Shown here: piece after piece, positions 17,101 to 24,556 of the stretch
Layout of the letters: each line of letters starts with the position of its first letter
Numbering within the stretch: position 1 is the first letter of the stretch
Assembly (NCBI GenBank): GCA_022181065.1
Contig: BQMY01000094.1
Location: 1-56,916 of the forward strand
DNA: 56,916 nucleotides
DNA from: Melioribacteraceae bacterium
GTDB taxonomy: Bacteria > Bacteroidota > Ignavibacteria > Ignavibacteriales > Melioribacteraceae
Direction: 5' to 3'
Position numbers and translations under genes: made by a program
Notes under the pieces: model-generated
Seen by the model: only the letters and a program-made list of their open reading frames with translations
Told to the model about the DNA's origin: nothing
The model's database searches: none

Positions 17101-17801
17101 TAGACTTCTTTTTAGCCCCGGAAAATATACCCTTTTCAATTGCGATAGCTCTTATGCTGGCGATTGCGTTCCTTGAAGGCGTAGGTATGATCATCGGTTT
17201 GGGATTCTCAAATCTGATTGACTCGGTACTCCCGGAGTTTGATTCGAGCCCCGATATTGATATCGATGCCGGCATTGATATTGACGGCGTGGGTGATACA
17301 TTTGTAACTCCGTCTCCTTTTACCAAACTTATGGCTTGGCTTCAGGTGGGGAAAGTACCATTTCTTATATTGATGATAATATTTCTAACAACATTCGGGT
17401 TTGCCGGATTTGTTCTGCAATCCCTTATTAAATCGGTCCTTACGTTTTATCTGCCATGGTTCATAGCGATCATTCCGGCTATAATAATAGCATTACCAAT
17501 AGTCAGGGTGTCAGGGAATTTAATCGCGAGAATTATCCCGCAGGATGAAACCAGCGCGGTTAGCGAAAAATCATTTATCGGGCAGATTGCAACTGTAAGT
17601 ACCGGAAAAGCAGAAAAAGGGAATCCGGCTCAGGCTAAATTGAAGGATAAATTCGGACAAACACATTATATACTGGTTGAGCCCGAATCAACGGGAGAAG
17701 CATTTGAACAAGGTAGTGAGGTTCTTGTAATTAAACAGAGCGGCAGTTTGTTTACCGTCATTGCCAACCCAAGCAGTTCATTGAGTGACAATACACTTTA
17801 A
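17097..17801 (+). CDS. YqiJ-like OB-fold (NfeD-related) inner-membrane protein
   Basis: A 234-residue integral membrane protein. There are hydrophobic helices at about 10-40, 80-105 and 108-135. The loop after the first is strikingly acidic, with alternating residues (DIDIDAGIDIDG). The C-terminal soluble domain (about 155-228: SFIGQIATVSTG, GQTHYILVEPE, GSEVLVIKQSGSLFTVI) is the OB fold typical of YqiJ/NfeD proteins, which pair with flotillins. The start overlaps the pspA-family stop by four bases (ATGA). The flotillin gene follows 16 bases downstream, matching the known yqiJ-yqiK partnership. Confidence 0.88.
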   Translation: MIDFFLAPENIPFSIAIALMLAIAFLEGVGMIIGLGFSNLIDSVLPEFDSSPDIDIDAGIDIDGVGDTFVTPSPFTKLMAWLQVGKVPFLILMIIFLTTFGFAGFVLQSLIKSVLTFYLPWFIAIIPAIIIALPIVRVSGNLIARIIPQDETSAVSEKSFIGQIATVSTGKAEKGNPAQAKLKDKFGQTHYILVEPESTGEAFEQGSEVLVIKQSGSLFTVIANPSSSLSDNTL

Positions 17802-17817
17802 CAGGAGGATTAAATAA

Positions 17818-19590
17818 ATGGATTCATTGTCAGTAATTATTACGTGGGTATCAATAATACTTGTAAGTCTTATGGTAGTCGCGCTTATTTTATCAAAATT
17901 ATACCGCAGGGCATCAAAAGAAATTGCTTTTGTGAGAACCGGTCTGGGTGGTCAGAAAGTTATCATGAACGGTGGAGCGATTGTACTTCCGGTTATGCAT
18001 GAAACGATTCTGGTAAACATGAATACTTTACGTTTGGAAGTTCGCAGAGCAAATGAACAGGCATTGATCACGCGAGACAGAATGAGGGTTGACGTGACAG
18101 CCGAGTTTTATGTAAGAGTTAAACCACTCGTTGAGGCAATCGCGGACGCCGCTCAAACTCTCGGTAGAAGAACACTCGATACCAAAGCGTTGAAGGAGTT
18201 GATTGAAGGTAAATTTGTTGACGCGCTTCGTGCCGTTGCCGCTGAAATGGCAATGGAAGAACTTCATGAACAGCGGGTTCAGTTCGTGCAGAAAGTGCAG
18301 GCGGCAGTGTCTGAAGATTTGCTCAAAAACGGACTTGAGTTGGAATCAGTTTCTCTTACCGCGCTTGATCAGACGAATCGTGATTACTTTAATCCGCAAA
18401 ACGCGTTTGACGCCGAAGGTCTTACCCGATTGACCGAAGAGATTGAATCGCGAAGAAAACAGCGTAACGATATAGAACGTGATACCGAATTAAAAATCAG
18501 TCAGAAAGACCTCGAAACAGAACGCGAAAAGCTGAATATTAATCGTGAGGAACAATACGCCCGCATGATGCAGGTGCGTGAAGTTGAGGTTAAAAAAGCT
18601 GCTGAAGCATCTGAAACCCAGGTGCAGCAGGCTGAGAAAAAACGCGTCGCCGATGAAGCGGAAATTACAGCAAAGCAGCAGGTTGATCTGGCACATATTC
18701 AATCTGAAAGAATGGTTGAAGAAAGCCGAATTGAGAAAGAACGTTTACTTAAAGAAAGAGAAATCGAAAGGCAGCGCGCAGTTGAGTCGGCAGATATTGA
18801 AAAGGATAAATCGGTTAAACTTGCCGATCAGGATAGACAAATAGCAATTGCGGAAAAATCTAAAGCACAGTCACTTGCTCAGAGTGAAGCTGAGCAGGCG
18901 CGTTCAAAAGCTGTAAAAGCTTCTGAAGAAGTTGAAACTGTAAAAGAAACAGAAATCGCGAACAGATTAAAACAGATCGAACTTATCAAATCAGCCCAGG
19001 ATGCCGAGAAAGAGGCTATCAAAATCACAGTTGCCGCCGAAGCAGATAAAAAAGCGGCTCTCGATAAAGCTGAAGCTGTTAAAACCGAAGCAGAAGCCGC
19101 CGCTGAAAAAGAACGCATCACTTCAAAAGGTAAAGCCGACGCTGAAAAAATGCTTGCCGAGGCCGCGGAACTTAAATACAAAGTTGAAGCTGAAGGTAAA
19201 CGCGCTCTTAACGAAGCGGAAAATATCCTTACATCTGATGTTATGGCTATGCAGATTAAAAAAGCGATTATCGAAAATCTTTCCGATATTGTTGCATCGA
19301 GTGTTAAACCTCTTGAAAGAATTGACGATATTAAAATTTATCAGGTTGGTGGATTGGGAAATAACGGCGGAGATGGAAGTGCAAAGTCGGGATCAGGCGA
19401 AGGGAACAATCTTGCCGATCAGGTTGTCAACTCTGCTTTGAGATATCGTGGACAAGCACCTTTGATTGACTCTATTATGCGCGAGATTGGGATGGTTGGA
19501 AGTGATATAAACGGTTTAACCGCTCCGTTGAATAATCAGACGGAACAAAAAAGCTCCGATGAGAAATCAGACGAGAAAAAAGGAGAATAG
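17818..19590 (+). CDS. Flotillin, YqiK family
   Basis: A 590-residue membrane-domain organiser. An N-terminal membrane helix (SVIITWVSIILVSLMVVALIL) is followed by the SPFH/band 7 domain (about 35-200, with TRDRMRVDVTAEFYVRV). A very long charged coiled coil (about 205-480) follows, with the AEA/KAEAE repeats characteristic of flotillins. The C-terminal tail holds a short conserved part (SALRYRGQAPLIDSIMREIG) and a hydrophilic end rich in S, D, E and K. AGGAGG lies at 17803-17808. In known systems YqiK-type flotillins form membrane assemblies with the NfeD/YqiJ partner encoded just upstream. Confidence 0.93.
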   Translation: MDSLSVIITWVSIILVSLMVVALILSKLYRRASKEIAFVRTGLGGQKVIMNGGAIVLPVMHETILVNMNTLRLEVRRANEQALITRDRMRVDVTAEFYVRVKPLVEAIADAAQTLGRRTLDTKALKELIEGKFVDALRAVAAEMAMEELHEQRVQFVQKVQAAVSEDLLKNGLELESVSLTALDQTNRDYFNPQNAFDAEGLTRLTEEIESRRKQRNDIERDTELKISQKDLETEREKLNINREEQYARMMQVREVEVKKAAEASETQVQQAEKKRVADEAEITAKQQVDLAHIQSERMVEESRIEKERLLKEREIERQRAVESADIEKDKSVKLADQDRQIAIAEKSKAQSLAQSEAEQARSKAVKASEEVETVKETEIANRLKQIELIKSAQDAEKEAIKITVAAEADKKAALDKAEAVKTEAEAAAEKERITSKGKADAEKMLAEAAELKYKVEAEGKRALNEAENILTSDVMAMQIKKAIIENLSDIVASSVKPLERIDDIKIYQVGGLGNNGGDGSAKSGSGEGNNLADQVVNSALRYRGQAPLIDSIMREIGMVGSDINGLTAPLNNQTEQKSSDEKSDEKKGE

Positions 19591-19591
19591 C

Positions 19592-20305
19592 ATGTTTTCA
19601 CGTTTTAAATTCGTATTTACATTTTTATTGATGTTAAGTAGTATTATCGCCGCGCAGGATCTTCAAACTGTTATCGGTAAATACTATGATGCTGTTGGAA
19701 TGGATAAAATAAAAGAGATAAAATCTGTAAAGACTGTCTCTGATCTTAAACAGATGGGCATGGATCTTGTTGTTACCGAGATGAAAAAACGACCCTCATA
19801 CCATAAATCGATCGCAGAAGTTAACGGAGCCAGGATCATTTCAGTTTACAATGGTATCACTGCATGGATGATCAATCCCATGACCGGCAGCACTGCTCCG
19901 GTAGATGTGCAGGGAGAAGAACTGATCAGACTTAAATATCAGGCAACCATTGAAGGTCTGTTTTATGCCTATCAAAAAGATGAAAATGTAAAAACAGAAT
20001 ATATTGGTGAAGTAAAACTTGACAATAAATCTTACGAAAGTGTAAAGTTTACCCTTCCTACAGGAGATGATGTTCAGGTATTTATCAGCAAGGAAACGTG
20101 GTATATAGACAAAGTTATCCTGTCTCAGAGCATGGGTGGTCAAAAAATGAGCTCAACAATCAAGCTCGGCAACCACACCAAAACAGATGGAATGGTATTT
20201 CCATACAGCGCTGAAGTTACTGTGAATGGACAGCCAATGTTTTCATCCAAAGTGAGAACGATAGAGTTTAACCTCGATATTCCTGATAGCGAATTTTCCA
20301 AATAA
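19592..20305 (+). CDS. Periplasmic LolA-like/outer-membrane lipoprotein-sorting-like protein
   Basis: A 237-residue exported protein with signal peptide MFSRFKFVFTFLLMLSSIIAAQ. The mature part resembles LolA/LolB-fold proteins (DLQTVIGKYYDAVGMDKI at the start; strands MVFPYSAEVTVNGQPMFSSKV near the end) and related proteins with a lipid-binding half-barrel. The start at 19592 follows AAGGAG (19580-19585); an in-frame ATG at 19559 lies inside flotillin and lacks a site. One base separates it from the flotillin stop, so it belongs to the operon. It may carry lipid between membranes, which would fit a membrane-maintenance operon; that is inference from fold resemblance. Confidence 0.7.
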   Translation: MFSRFKFVFTFLLMLSSIIAAQDLQTVIGKYYDAVGMDKIKEIKSVKTVSDLKQMGMDLVVTEMKKRPSYHKSIAEVNGARIISVYNGITAWMINPMTGSTAPVDVQGEELIRLKYQATIEGLFYAYQKDENVKTEYIGEVKLDNKSYESVKFTLPTGDDVQVFISKETWYIDKVILSQSMGGQKMSSTIKLGNHTKTDGMVFPYSAEVTVNGQPMFSSKVRTIEFNLDIPDSEFSK

Positions 20306-20310
20306 ATTGT

Positions 20311-20339
20311 GGGGGCTGACTACTTTTTAGTCAGCCCCC
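20311..20339 (+). terminator. Strong hairpin ending the psp/flotillin operon
   Basis: GGGGGCTGACTA (20311-20322) and TAGTCAGCCCCC (20328-20339) form a perfect 12-bp stem with loop CTTTT, six bases after the last stop codon. No T run follows (GAATGTTG), so it is not a typical intrinsic terminator. It may block 3' exonucleases or work with Rho. Confidence 0.6.
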
Positions 20340-21050
20340 GAATGTTGTAGAGTATAATAGGCAAGCAAAAGACTGGATACCCGTTCAATTCGGCGGGGCG
20401 AAGGGTATGACAAACCTGGGGAAGTGTCATTTCCACATTTACCCGCCACAGGTGGGCTTGATTGGAAATCTATTCTATTAAAACTGGATTCATTTCGAAG
20501 CCGGGCATAACAAAAGATAAGACTCCCGAGGTTCGCCTGTCCCGTAATGCGGGAAAGGATCGGACAATTGAAGTATCTTGCACTCTGATGGGTTTTCGAC
20601 AAGCTCAGACACCTCTGATCATAGATCACTCAGTTTTCGCCGGCTCCCCTCTTACAGGAAGGGATTGGAGAGTGAGTTAAGAAAATTTTCGCGCTTTCGT
20701 CACATTAACCCACCGGTTTGAATCTTGGGGAACAGAACGAATACACAACACTGCCGAACCGTTTTAACGGTTTCGGATATCATAAAACGGTTAAAACCGT
20801 TCTGATTAAAATACTTTCTTCTTGACCCACGACTGAAGTCATGGGTTAAGGAATTGAAAACTCTCCCTCACTTTTATATACCGAGTTGGGTAGTATAAAC
20901 CGGATACAATGAAATTTCCAGATAGATGCCCGCTTCTGCGAGCATGCATAAACAGTATGGTGTCATTTCCGCGGATCCGCCGTTGGCGGAGGAAATCTAA
21001 TCTATTAAAACTGGATACCACCTACGTGGGTATGACAAATAATTCTGATT
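20340..21050. repeat. Palindrome mosaic B (between convergent LolA-like and EamA genes)
   Basis: About 0.7 kb without a gene. In order: ATACCC...GGGTAT with an inserted TTCGGCGGGGCGAA unit (20377-20408); ATTTCCA...TGGAAAT with an inserted CCCGCC/GGTGGG hairpin (20429-20469); the long unit shared with mosaic A (about 20520-20643); CCCACCGG unit (20707-20728); twin AACCGTT palindromes (20757-20801); ACGACTGAAGTCATGGGTT unit (20829-20847); ATTTCC...GGAAAT with TCCGCC/GGCGGA (20965-20996); and ATACCAC/GTGGGTAT (21015-21033). The part 20520-20960 follows the same order as mosaic A at 3986-4390. Confidence 0.85.
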
Positions 21051-21110
21051 CATCACAATTTCAGGCTGGTGTATCAGGATCTCTGGAAAAGGATTTGCCG
21101 AAATTTAACT

Positions 21111-22007
21111 TCAGATTGCTTTTCTTTTACGGAGGCGATGTGAGTTTTGTATTAGTATTCCTGTGACGATAAGCAGCAGACCAGCAACCGAGGATATCAT
21201 AATTGTTTCACCCAGAATAAGCGCGATAAAGATGAATGAAATGAAAGGGGATAAATACGCGAATGTACTCGTTTTCGCTTTGTTTGTACTTAATTTCATT
21301 CCCTTCGACCATAGGAAAAATGTGATTCCCATTTCAAAAAATCCGATATAAGCAGAACCGGCAAGGTATTGCAGCTCGGGAAAAATAAAATCTCCGGTAA
21401 AGGCAATATAAATTGCAGAATAGACCGCTCCGAAGAAAAATGAACCGAGAAGTTTTAGAGAATCATCCCCCTTGAATACCATCTTGAGAATCCAGAATCC
21501 TGCCCATATTATGGAAGAACCCGCCGCCAGTATTACCCCGAACAGATTATGAAAGCCAAGTGCAAGAATATCACCTCGTGTCGCGATTACTACAACTCCG
21601 AAAAACGCGGTTATATGTCCCAGAACAGTAACAATGGAAGCCTTTTCTTTCAGAAACATTACCGAGAAAATTGATATCGCTATCGGCCAGGTGTAGTTAA
21701 GGGGTTGTGCTTCCTGTGCCGGAAGCAGTGAATATGCCTTGAATAAAACAAGGTAATAGAGAAACGGATTTAATAACCCAAGTAAGGCGAATTGTTTTAT
21801 ACTTCCCGGAGTGAGCAACTTCTTGAAGTTAAGTTTTTTTTCAAAATACATCACAATTACAATTGAAAAAAAACTGAAAATTGAAGAATAAAACAGCATT
21901 TGCGCAAAAGTAATCCCCTCGAGGGTTAGCTTGAACACGGTTGCGACAGTTGACCAAAATAATACCGCGCTGATAGCGAATATTGCTGATTTTTTGCTGT
22001 TCTCCAT
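21111..22007 (-). CDS. EamA/DMT-superfamily permease
   Basis: A 298-residue inner-membrane transporter with about ten transmembrane helices in two EamA repeats (AISAVLFWSTVATVFKLTLEG at the start; FGVILAAGSSIIWAGFWILKM opens the second half). The basic tail NSHRLRKRKAI is probably cytoplasmic. Members export amino acids, metabolites or drugs, and no motif here fixes the substrate. It is the last of three minus-strand genes, 41 bases after the DUF2461 gene, and its 3' end faces palindrome mosaic B. Confidence 0.9.
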   Translation of the reverse strand: MENSKKSAIFAISAVLFWSTVATVFKLTLEGITFAQMLFYSSIFSFFSIVIVMYFEKKLNFKKLLTPGSIKQFALLGLLNPFLYYLVLFKAYSLLPAQEAQPLNYTWPIAISIFSVMFLKEKASIVTVLGHITAFFGVVVIATRGDILALGFHNLFGVILAAGSSIIWAGFWILKMVFKGDDSLKLLGSFFFGAVYSAIYIAFTGDFIFPELQYLAGSAYIGFFEMGITFFLWSKGMKLSTNKAKTSTFAYLSPFISFIFIALILGETIMISSVAGLLLIVTGILIQNSHRLRKRKAI

Positions 22008-22048
22008 GAAACAAAACTAAACAGGCAGAGATTAAAAGCAAAGTAAAA

Positions 22049-22723
22049 TTAACGTTGAGAGGTTGAAAAATGGTAAAGCGGGGTTAATTGAGTAAATATC
22101 TCTACTGATACCCCCAATAAAGCAGATGTGAAAATAAATGGCGAATCTTTTAAGAAGACTTTCTGAAACAGGAGTCTGTCATAATTATTCAGAAAGCCTG
22201 CATGTTTTGATATATCGAATGAGTTGACAAGTTCTACGGGAGGATCTCCCAGTTTGTAAAGGGCGTATTGTTTATTTATCCCGGTTGATAAAAAGAGGTT
22301 ATCCAGTTGCTCGGGATGATTATTGCGGTTTTTGCGGAAGAAATTATTACGCATGGATTTGTTGTTAATATCAAGCCCTATTTGAATTTCATCTTTGTTG
22401 AGATAGATGAAAAATTCAGGATCGCCTGAAAATCGCCCGAAATGAATGAGAAAGTAATCACGTAATTTTGCATCCGGATTAAATCGGGCATCAGGAAATT
22501 GCTTCTTGATAGTTATATTAATTTTTGGTTCTGTCCGGATATCGGGACTGATTGAATGTAAAAAAGGCGCAAGCTCTGAAATCAGTACCCGCGCCGGAAG
22601 AAGAAATAATTCTTCATATCTTTTTCTGTTCGAGTTAAACCATTCGGGTTTTGGGTTTTGGTTCAGTTCCGAGAGAAAATTAAAAATATCAGGATGAAAT
22701 CCCTCGAACCGGACGCTTTTCAT
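22049..22723 (-). CDS. DUF2461 family protein
   Basis: A soluble protein of 224 residues. The N-terminal FHPDIFNFLSELNQNPKPEWFNSNRKRYEEL is the signature of the widespread but uncharacterised DUF2461 (TIGR02453) family, followed by FARFNPD-like and LRDYFLIHFG segments. The function of the family is unknown. One base separates its start codon from the stop of the upstream beta-barrel gene, so the two are co-transcribed. Confidence 0.85.
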   Translation of the reverse strand: MKSVRFEGFHPDIFNFLSELNQNPKPEWFNSNRKRYEELFLLPARVLISELAPFLHSISPDIRTEPKINITIKKQFPDARFNPDAKLRDYFLIHFGRFSGDPEFFIYLNKDEIQIGLDINNKSMRNNFFRKNRNNHPEQLDNLFLSTGINKQYALYKLGDPPVELVNSFDISKHAGFLNNYDRLLFQKVFLKDSPFIFTSALLGVSVEIFTQLTPLYHFSTSQR

Positions 22724-22724
22724 T

Positions 22725-23363
22725 TCAATACATCATACCGAGATTAAGAGTTATGTAAAAAGCCCCGATATTTTTTCTTGTTCTTCCTTCAAGGTTTTCA
22801 ACCCCTGCTCCCGGGAGGACTGAATAATAATAGCGCATGTTTATTCCTACAAGATTGTTTTTACTGAGTCCGAAGTTTGCGCCAAATCCAACATAACCCC
22901 CAACGGCAATTTTGCTTTGGGTATCGCCAAAAGCGTTAAAAAATTCCTTTTCGTAGGGTGTGGTCAAGACTACTGAAGGTCCAACTCCCGCATTAATGTA
23001 AGGACGAAGATTGTCTGTAATATCATCAGCAAAAAGTCGGTATTGCACTCCAAGAGTTATTGGTATCAGGAATACCCTGTTTTTTTTGCCAATAACGTAT
23101 GTCTGACCAAAATAGTCAATATATTCAATTTCTTTATCATCTTTCGATTCCGAGAAGGAAAGATCGATAAAGCCGGTAAGATCGCGGTTAAACTGCTGTC
23201 GGTAGAAAGTACCAAGTCCGAATCCGCCTTCGCCAAACATTATATCAACTCCCCAGGAATTATCAGGGAAATTTTCGTTTGGTTTTTCGGGTGCCATTTC
23301 TCCAATTTTCTGCGCGGATAGAAGTGAAAAGGAGCTTAATAAAATTATCATTAAATATTTCAT
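22725..23363 (-). CDS. Outer-membrane beta-barrel protein
   Basis: A 212-residue protein with signal peptide MKYLMIILLSSFSLLSA. The mature chain alternates hydrophobic and polar residues in some eight strands (GGFGLGTFYRQQF, LTGFIDLSFSES, VFLIPITLGVQYRLF, IGAFYITLNLGMMY), as in small OmpA/OmpW-type barrels of Bacteroidota. It ends in an aromatic residue, as barrels usually do. It is the first gene of a three-gene minus-strand operon and is divergent from the methyltransferase gene, with about 80 bases between them. The function is unknown. Confidence 0.82.
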   Translation of the reverse strand: MKYLMIILLSSFSLLSAQKIGEMAPEKPNENFPDNSWGVDIMFGEGGFGLGTFYRQQFNRDLTGFIDLSFSESKDDKEIEYIDYFGQTYVIGKKNRVFLIPITLGVQYRLFADDITDNLRPYINAGVGPSVVLTTPYEKEFFNAFGDTQSKIAVGGYVGFGANFGLSKNNLVGINMRYYYSVLPGAGVENLEGRTRKNIGAFYITLNLGMMY

Positions 23364-23445
23364 TTTATATCCCGCTTAAATTTTTGCAATTATTAATAAA
23401 TATAGTGATTTTAAATTCATTATTTCAGTGTCAAATTTTGGTGTT

Positions 23446-24057
23446 ATGATAAACGTCAATTCTGCTACTTTTTGGGATGAACAGTACAAAAATAGTAAAG
23501 ATGTATGGAATCTAAACAATTCTGTGCCTGTTTTTGTTCAGTTATTGGAAGAAGAAAAATTTTTGCACCCCTCAAAATTACTTATTCCCGGTTCGGGAAA
23601 AGGGTATGAGTTAATTGATGCCGCCAAACGTGGTTATGATGTTACCGGTATTGATTTTTCGGCTGAGGCAAACAACTTCGCCAAAAATTTAGCCTCTGAA
23701 GAAGGTTTGAAGATAGAAGTATTGAATGAAGACTTGTTTGAGTTGGGTAAGAATCATTCTGAAGAGTTCGACTATATTTTTGAATATGTGACAATCTGCG
23801 CCGTTTTACCAGATCGAAGAATGGACTTACTACGCAATATAAATTCTGCGCTAAAACAGGGGGGTAAATTTATTTCACTACTTTTCCCGATTGATAAACG
23901 TGATGGCGGTCCCCCTTTTTCAATAGATATGTTTGACTTTTTTAAAATGGCGAAAGAGGTATTTTCACCTGTCTATTTTTCGAGAAAAATAAATTCAATA
24001 AAACCACGCAGGAACAACGAGGTGTTATTCATTTTCAAAAAGGGAGAAAATGGCTAA
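23446..24057 (+). CDS. Thiopurine methyltransferase-like SAM-dependent methyltransferase
   Basis: A 203-residue class I methyltransferase of the TPMT branch. ATFWDEQYKNSKDVWNL is the typical TPMT opening, LLIPGSGKGYELIDAAKRGYDVTGIDFS is the SAM-binding motif I with its acidic strand end, and FDYIFEYVTICAVLPD and LLFPIDKRDGGPPFSI follow. The frame is open from a GTG at 23428, but the ATG at 23446 gives the usual short lead before FW; neither has a clear ribosome site. Related enzymes methylate thiols, selenium or tellurium compounds. The stop overlaps the next gene by eight bases. Confidence 0.87.
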   Translation: MINVNSATFWDEQYKNSKDVWNLNNSVPVFVQLLEEEKFLHPSKLLIPGSGKGYELIDAAKRGYDVTGIDFSAEANNFAKNLASEEGLKIEVLNEDLFELGKNHSEEFDYIFEYVTICAVLPDRRMDLLRNINSALKQGGKFISLLFPIDKRDGGPPFSIDMFDFFKMAKEVFSPVYFSRKINSIKPRRNNEVLFIFKKGENG

Positions 24058-24556
24058 AAATCTGGAAATTAAAGTAAAAGTAGAGTCTCTGAATCAGATT
24101 GAAAATATACTCCTCTCCAATAAATTGAGGCAAATTGAAATTCTGGAACAGAAGGATATTTACTATAAAACAACTACTGGCAGGCTTAAACTCCGTATTG
24201 AAAACGGGGATGAGCGACTGATATATTATAATCGCTCCGAACAAAAAGGTGAAGAAAGATTTTCCGACTACGAGTTGCTTGAGATCTCTTCTGCAAACGG
24301 TGAAAGTTTTTTTTCAAAGCTATATGATATATTAGTAGTTGTCGAAAAACGAAGGGTACTTTATATCCGGGAGAATACAAGAATTCATCTCGACTTAGTG
24401 AAAAATCTGGGAGAATTTGTTGAGCTGGAAACAATCGTTACTGTTGACGAAGGTAGCGCTCTAAAAGAATTTGAGTTTGTGGTTCAGATGCTTGGACTTA
24501 AGCAATATGAAGAATATAGAGGATCTTATTCAGACCTAATGTTGGCGGGATTATGA
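24050..24556 (+). CDS. CYTH-domain protein (class IV adenylate cyclase/triphosphatase-like)
   Basis: A 168-residue triphosphate-tunnel protein. It opens with NLEIKVKV, the ExExK-type strand of CYTH enzymes, here with one glutamate and two lysines. RLKLRIENGD, VVVEKRRVLYI, IHLDLVKNLGEFVELE supply the further basic and acidic tunnel residues. Closest in layout to CyaB/thermophilic class IV cyclases and thiamine-triphosphatase-like hydrolases, so the substrate is a triphosphate but its identity is open. It overlaps the methyltransferase by eight bases and the AddB-like gene by four (ATGA). Confidence 0.85.
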   Translation: MAKNLEIKVKVESLNQIENILLSNKLRQIEILEQKDIYYKTTTGRLKLRIENGDERLIYYNRSEQKGEERFSDYELLEISSANGESFFSKLYDILVVVEKRRVLYIRENTRIHLDLVKNLGEFVELETIVTVDEGSALKEFEFVVQMLGLKQYEEYRGSYSDLMLAGL

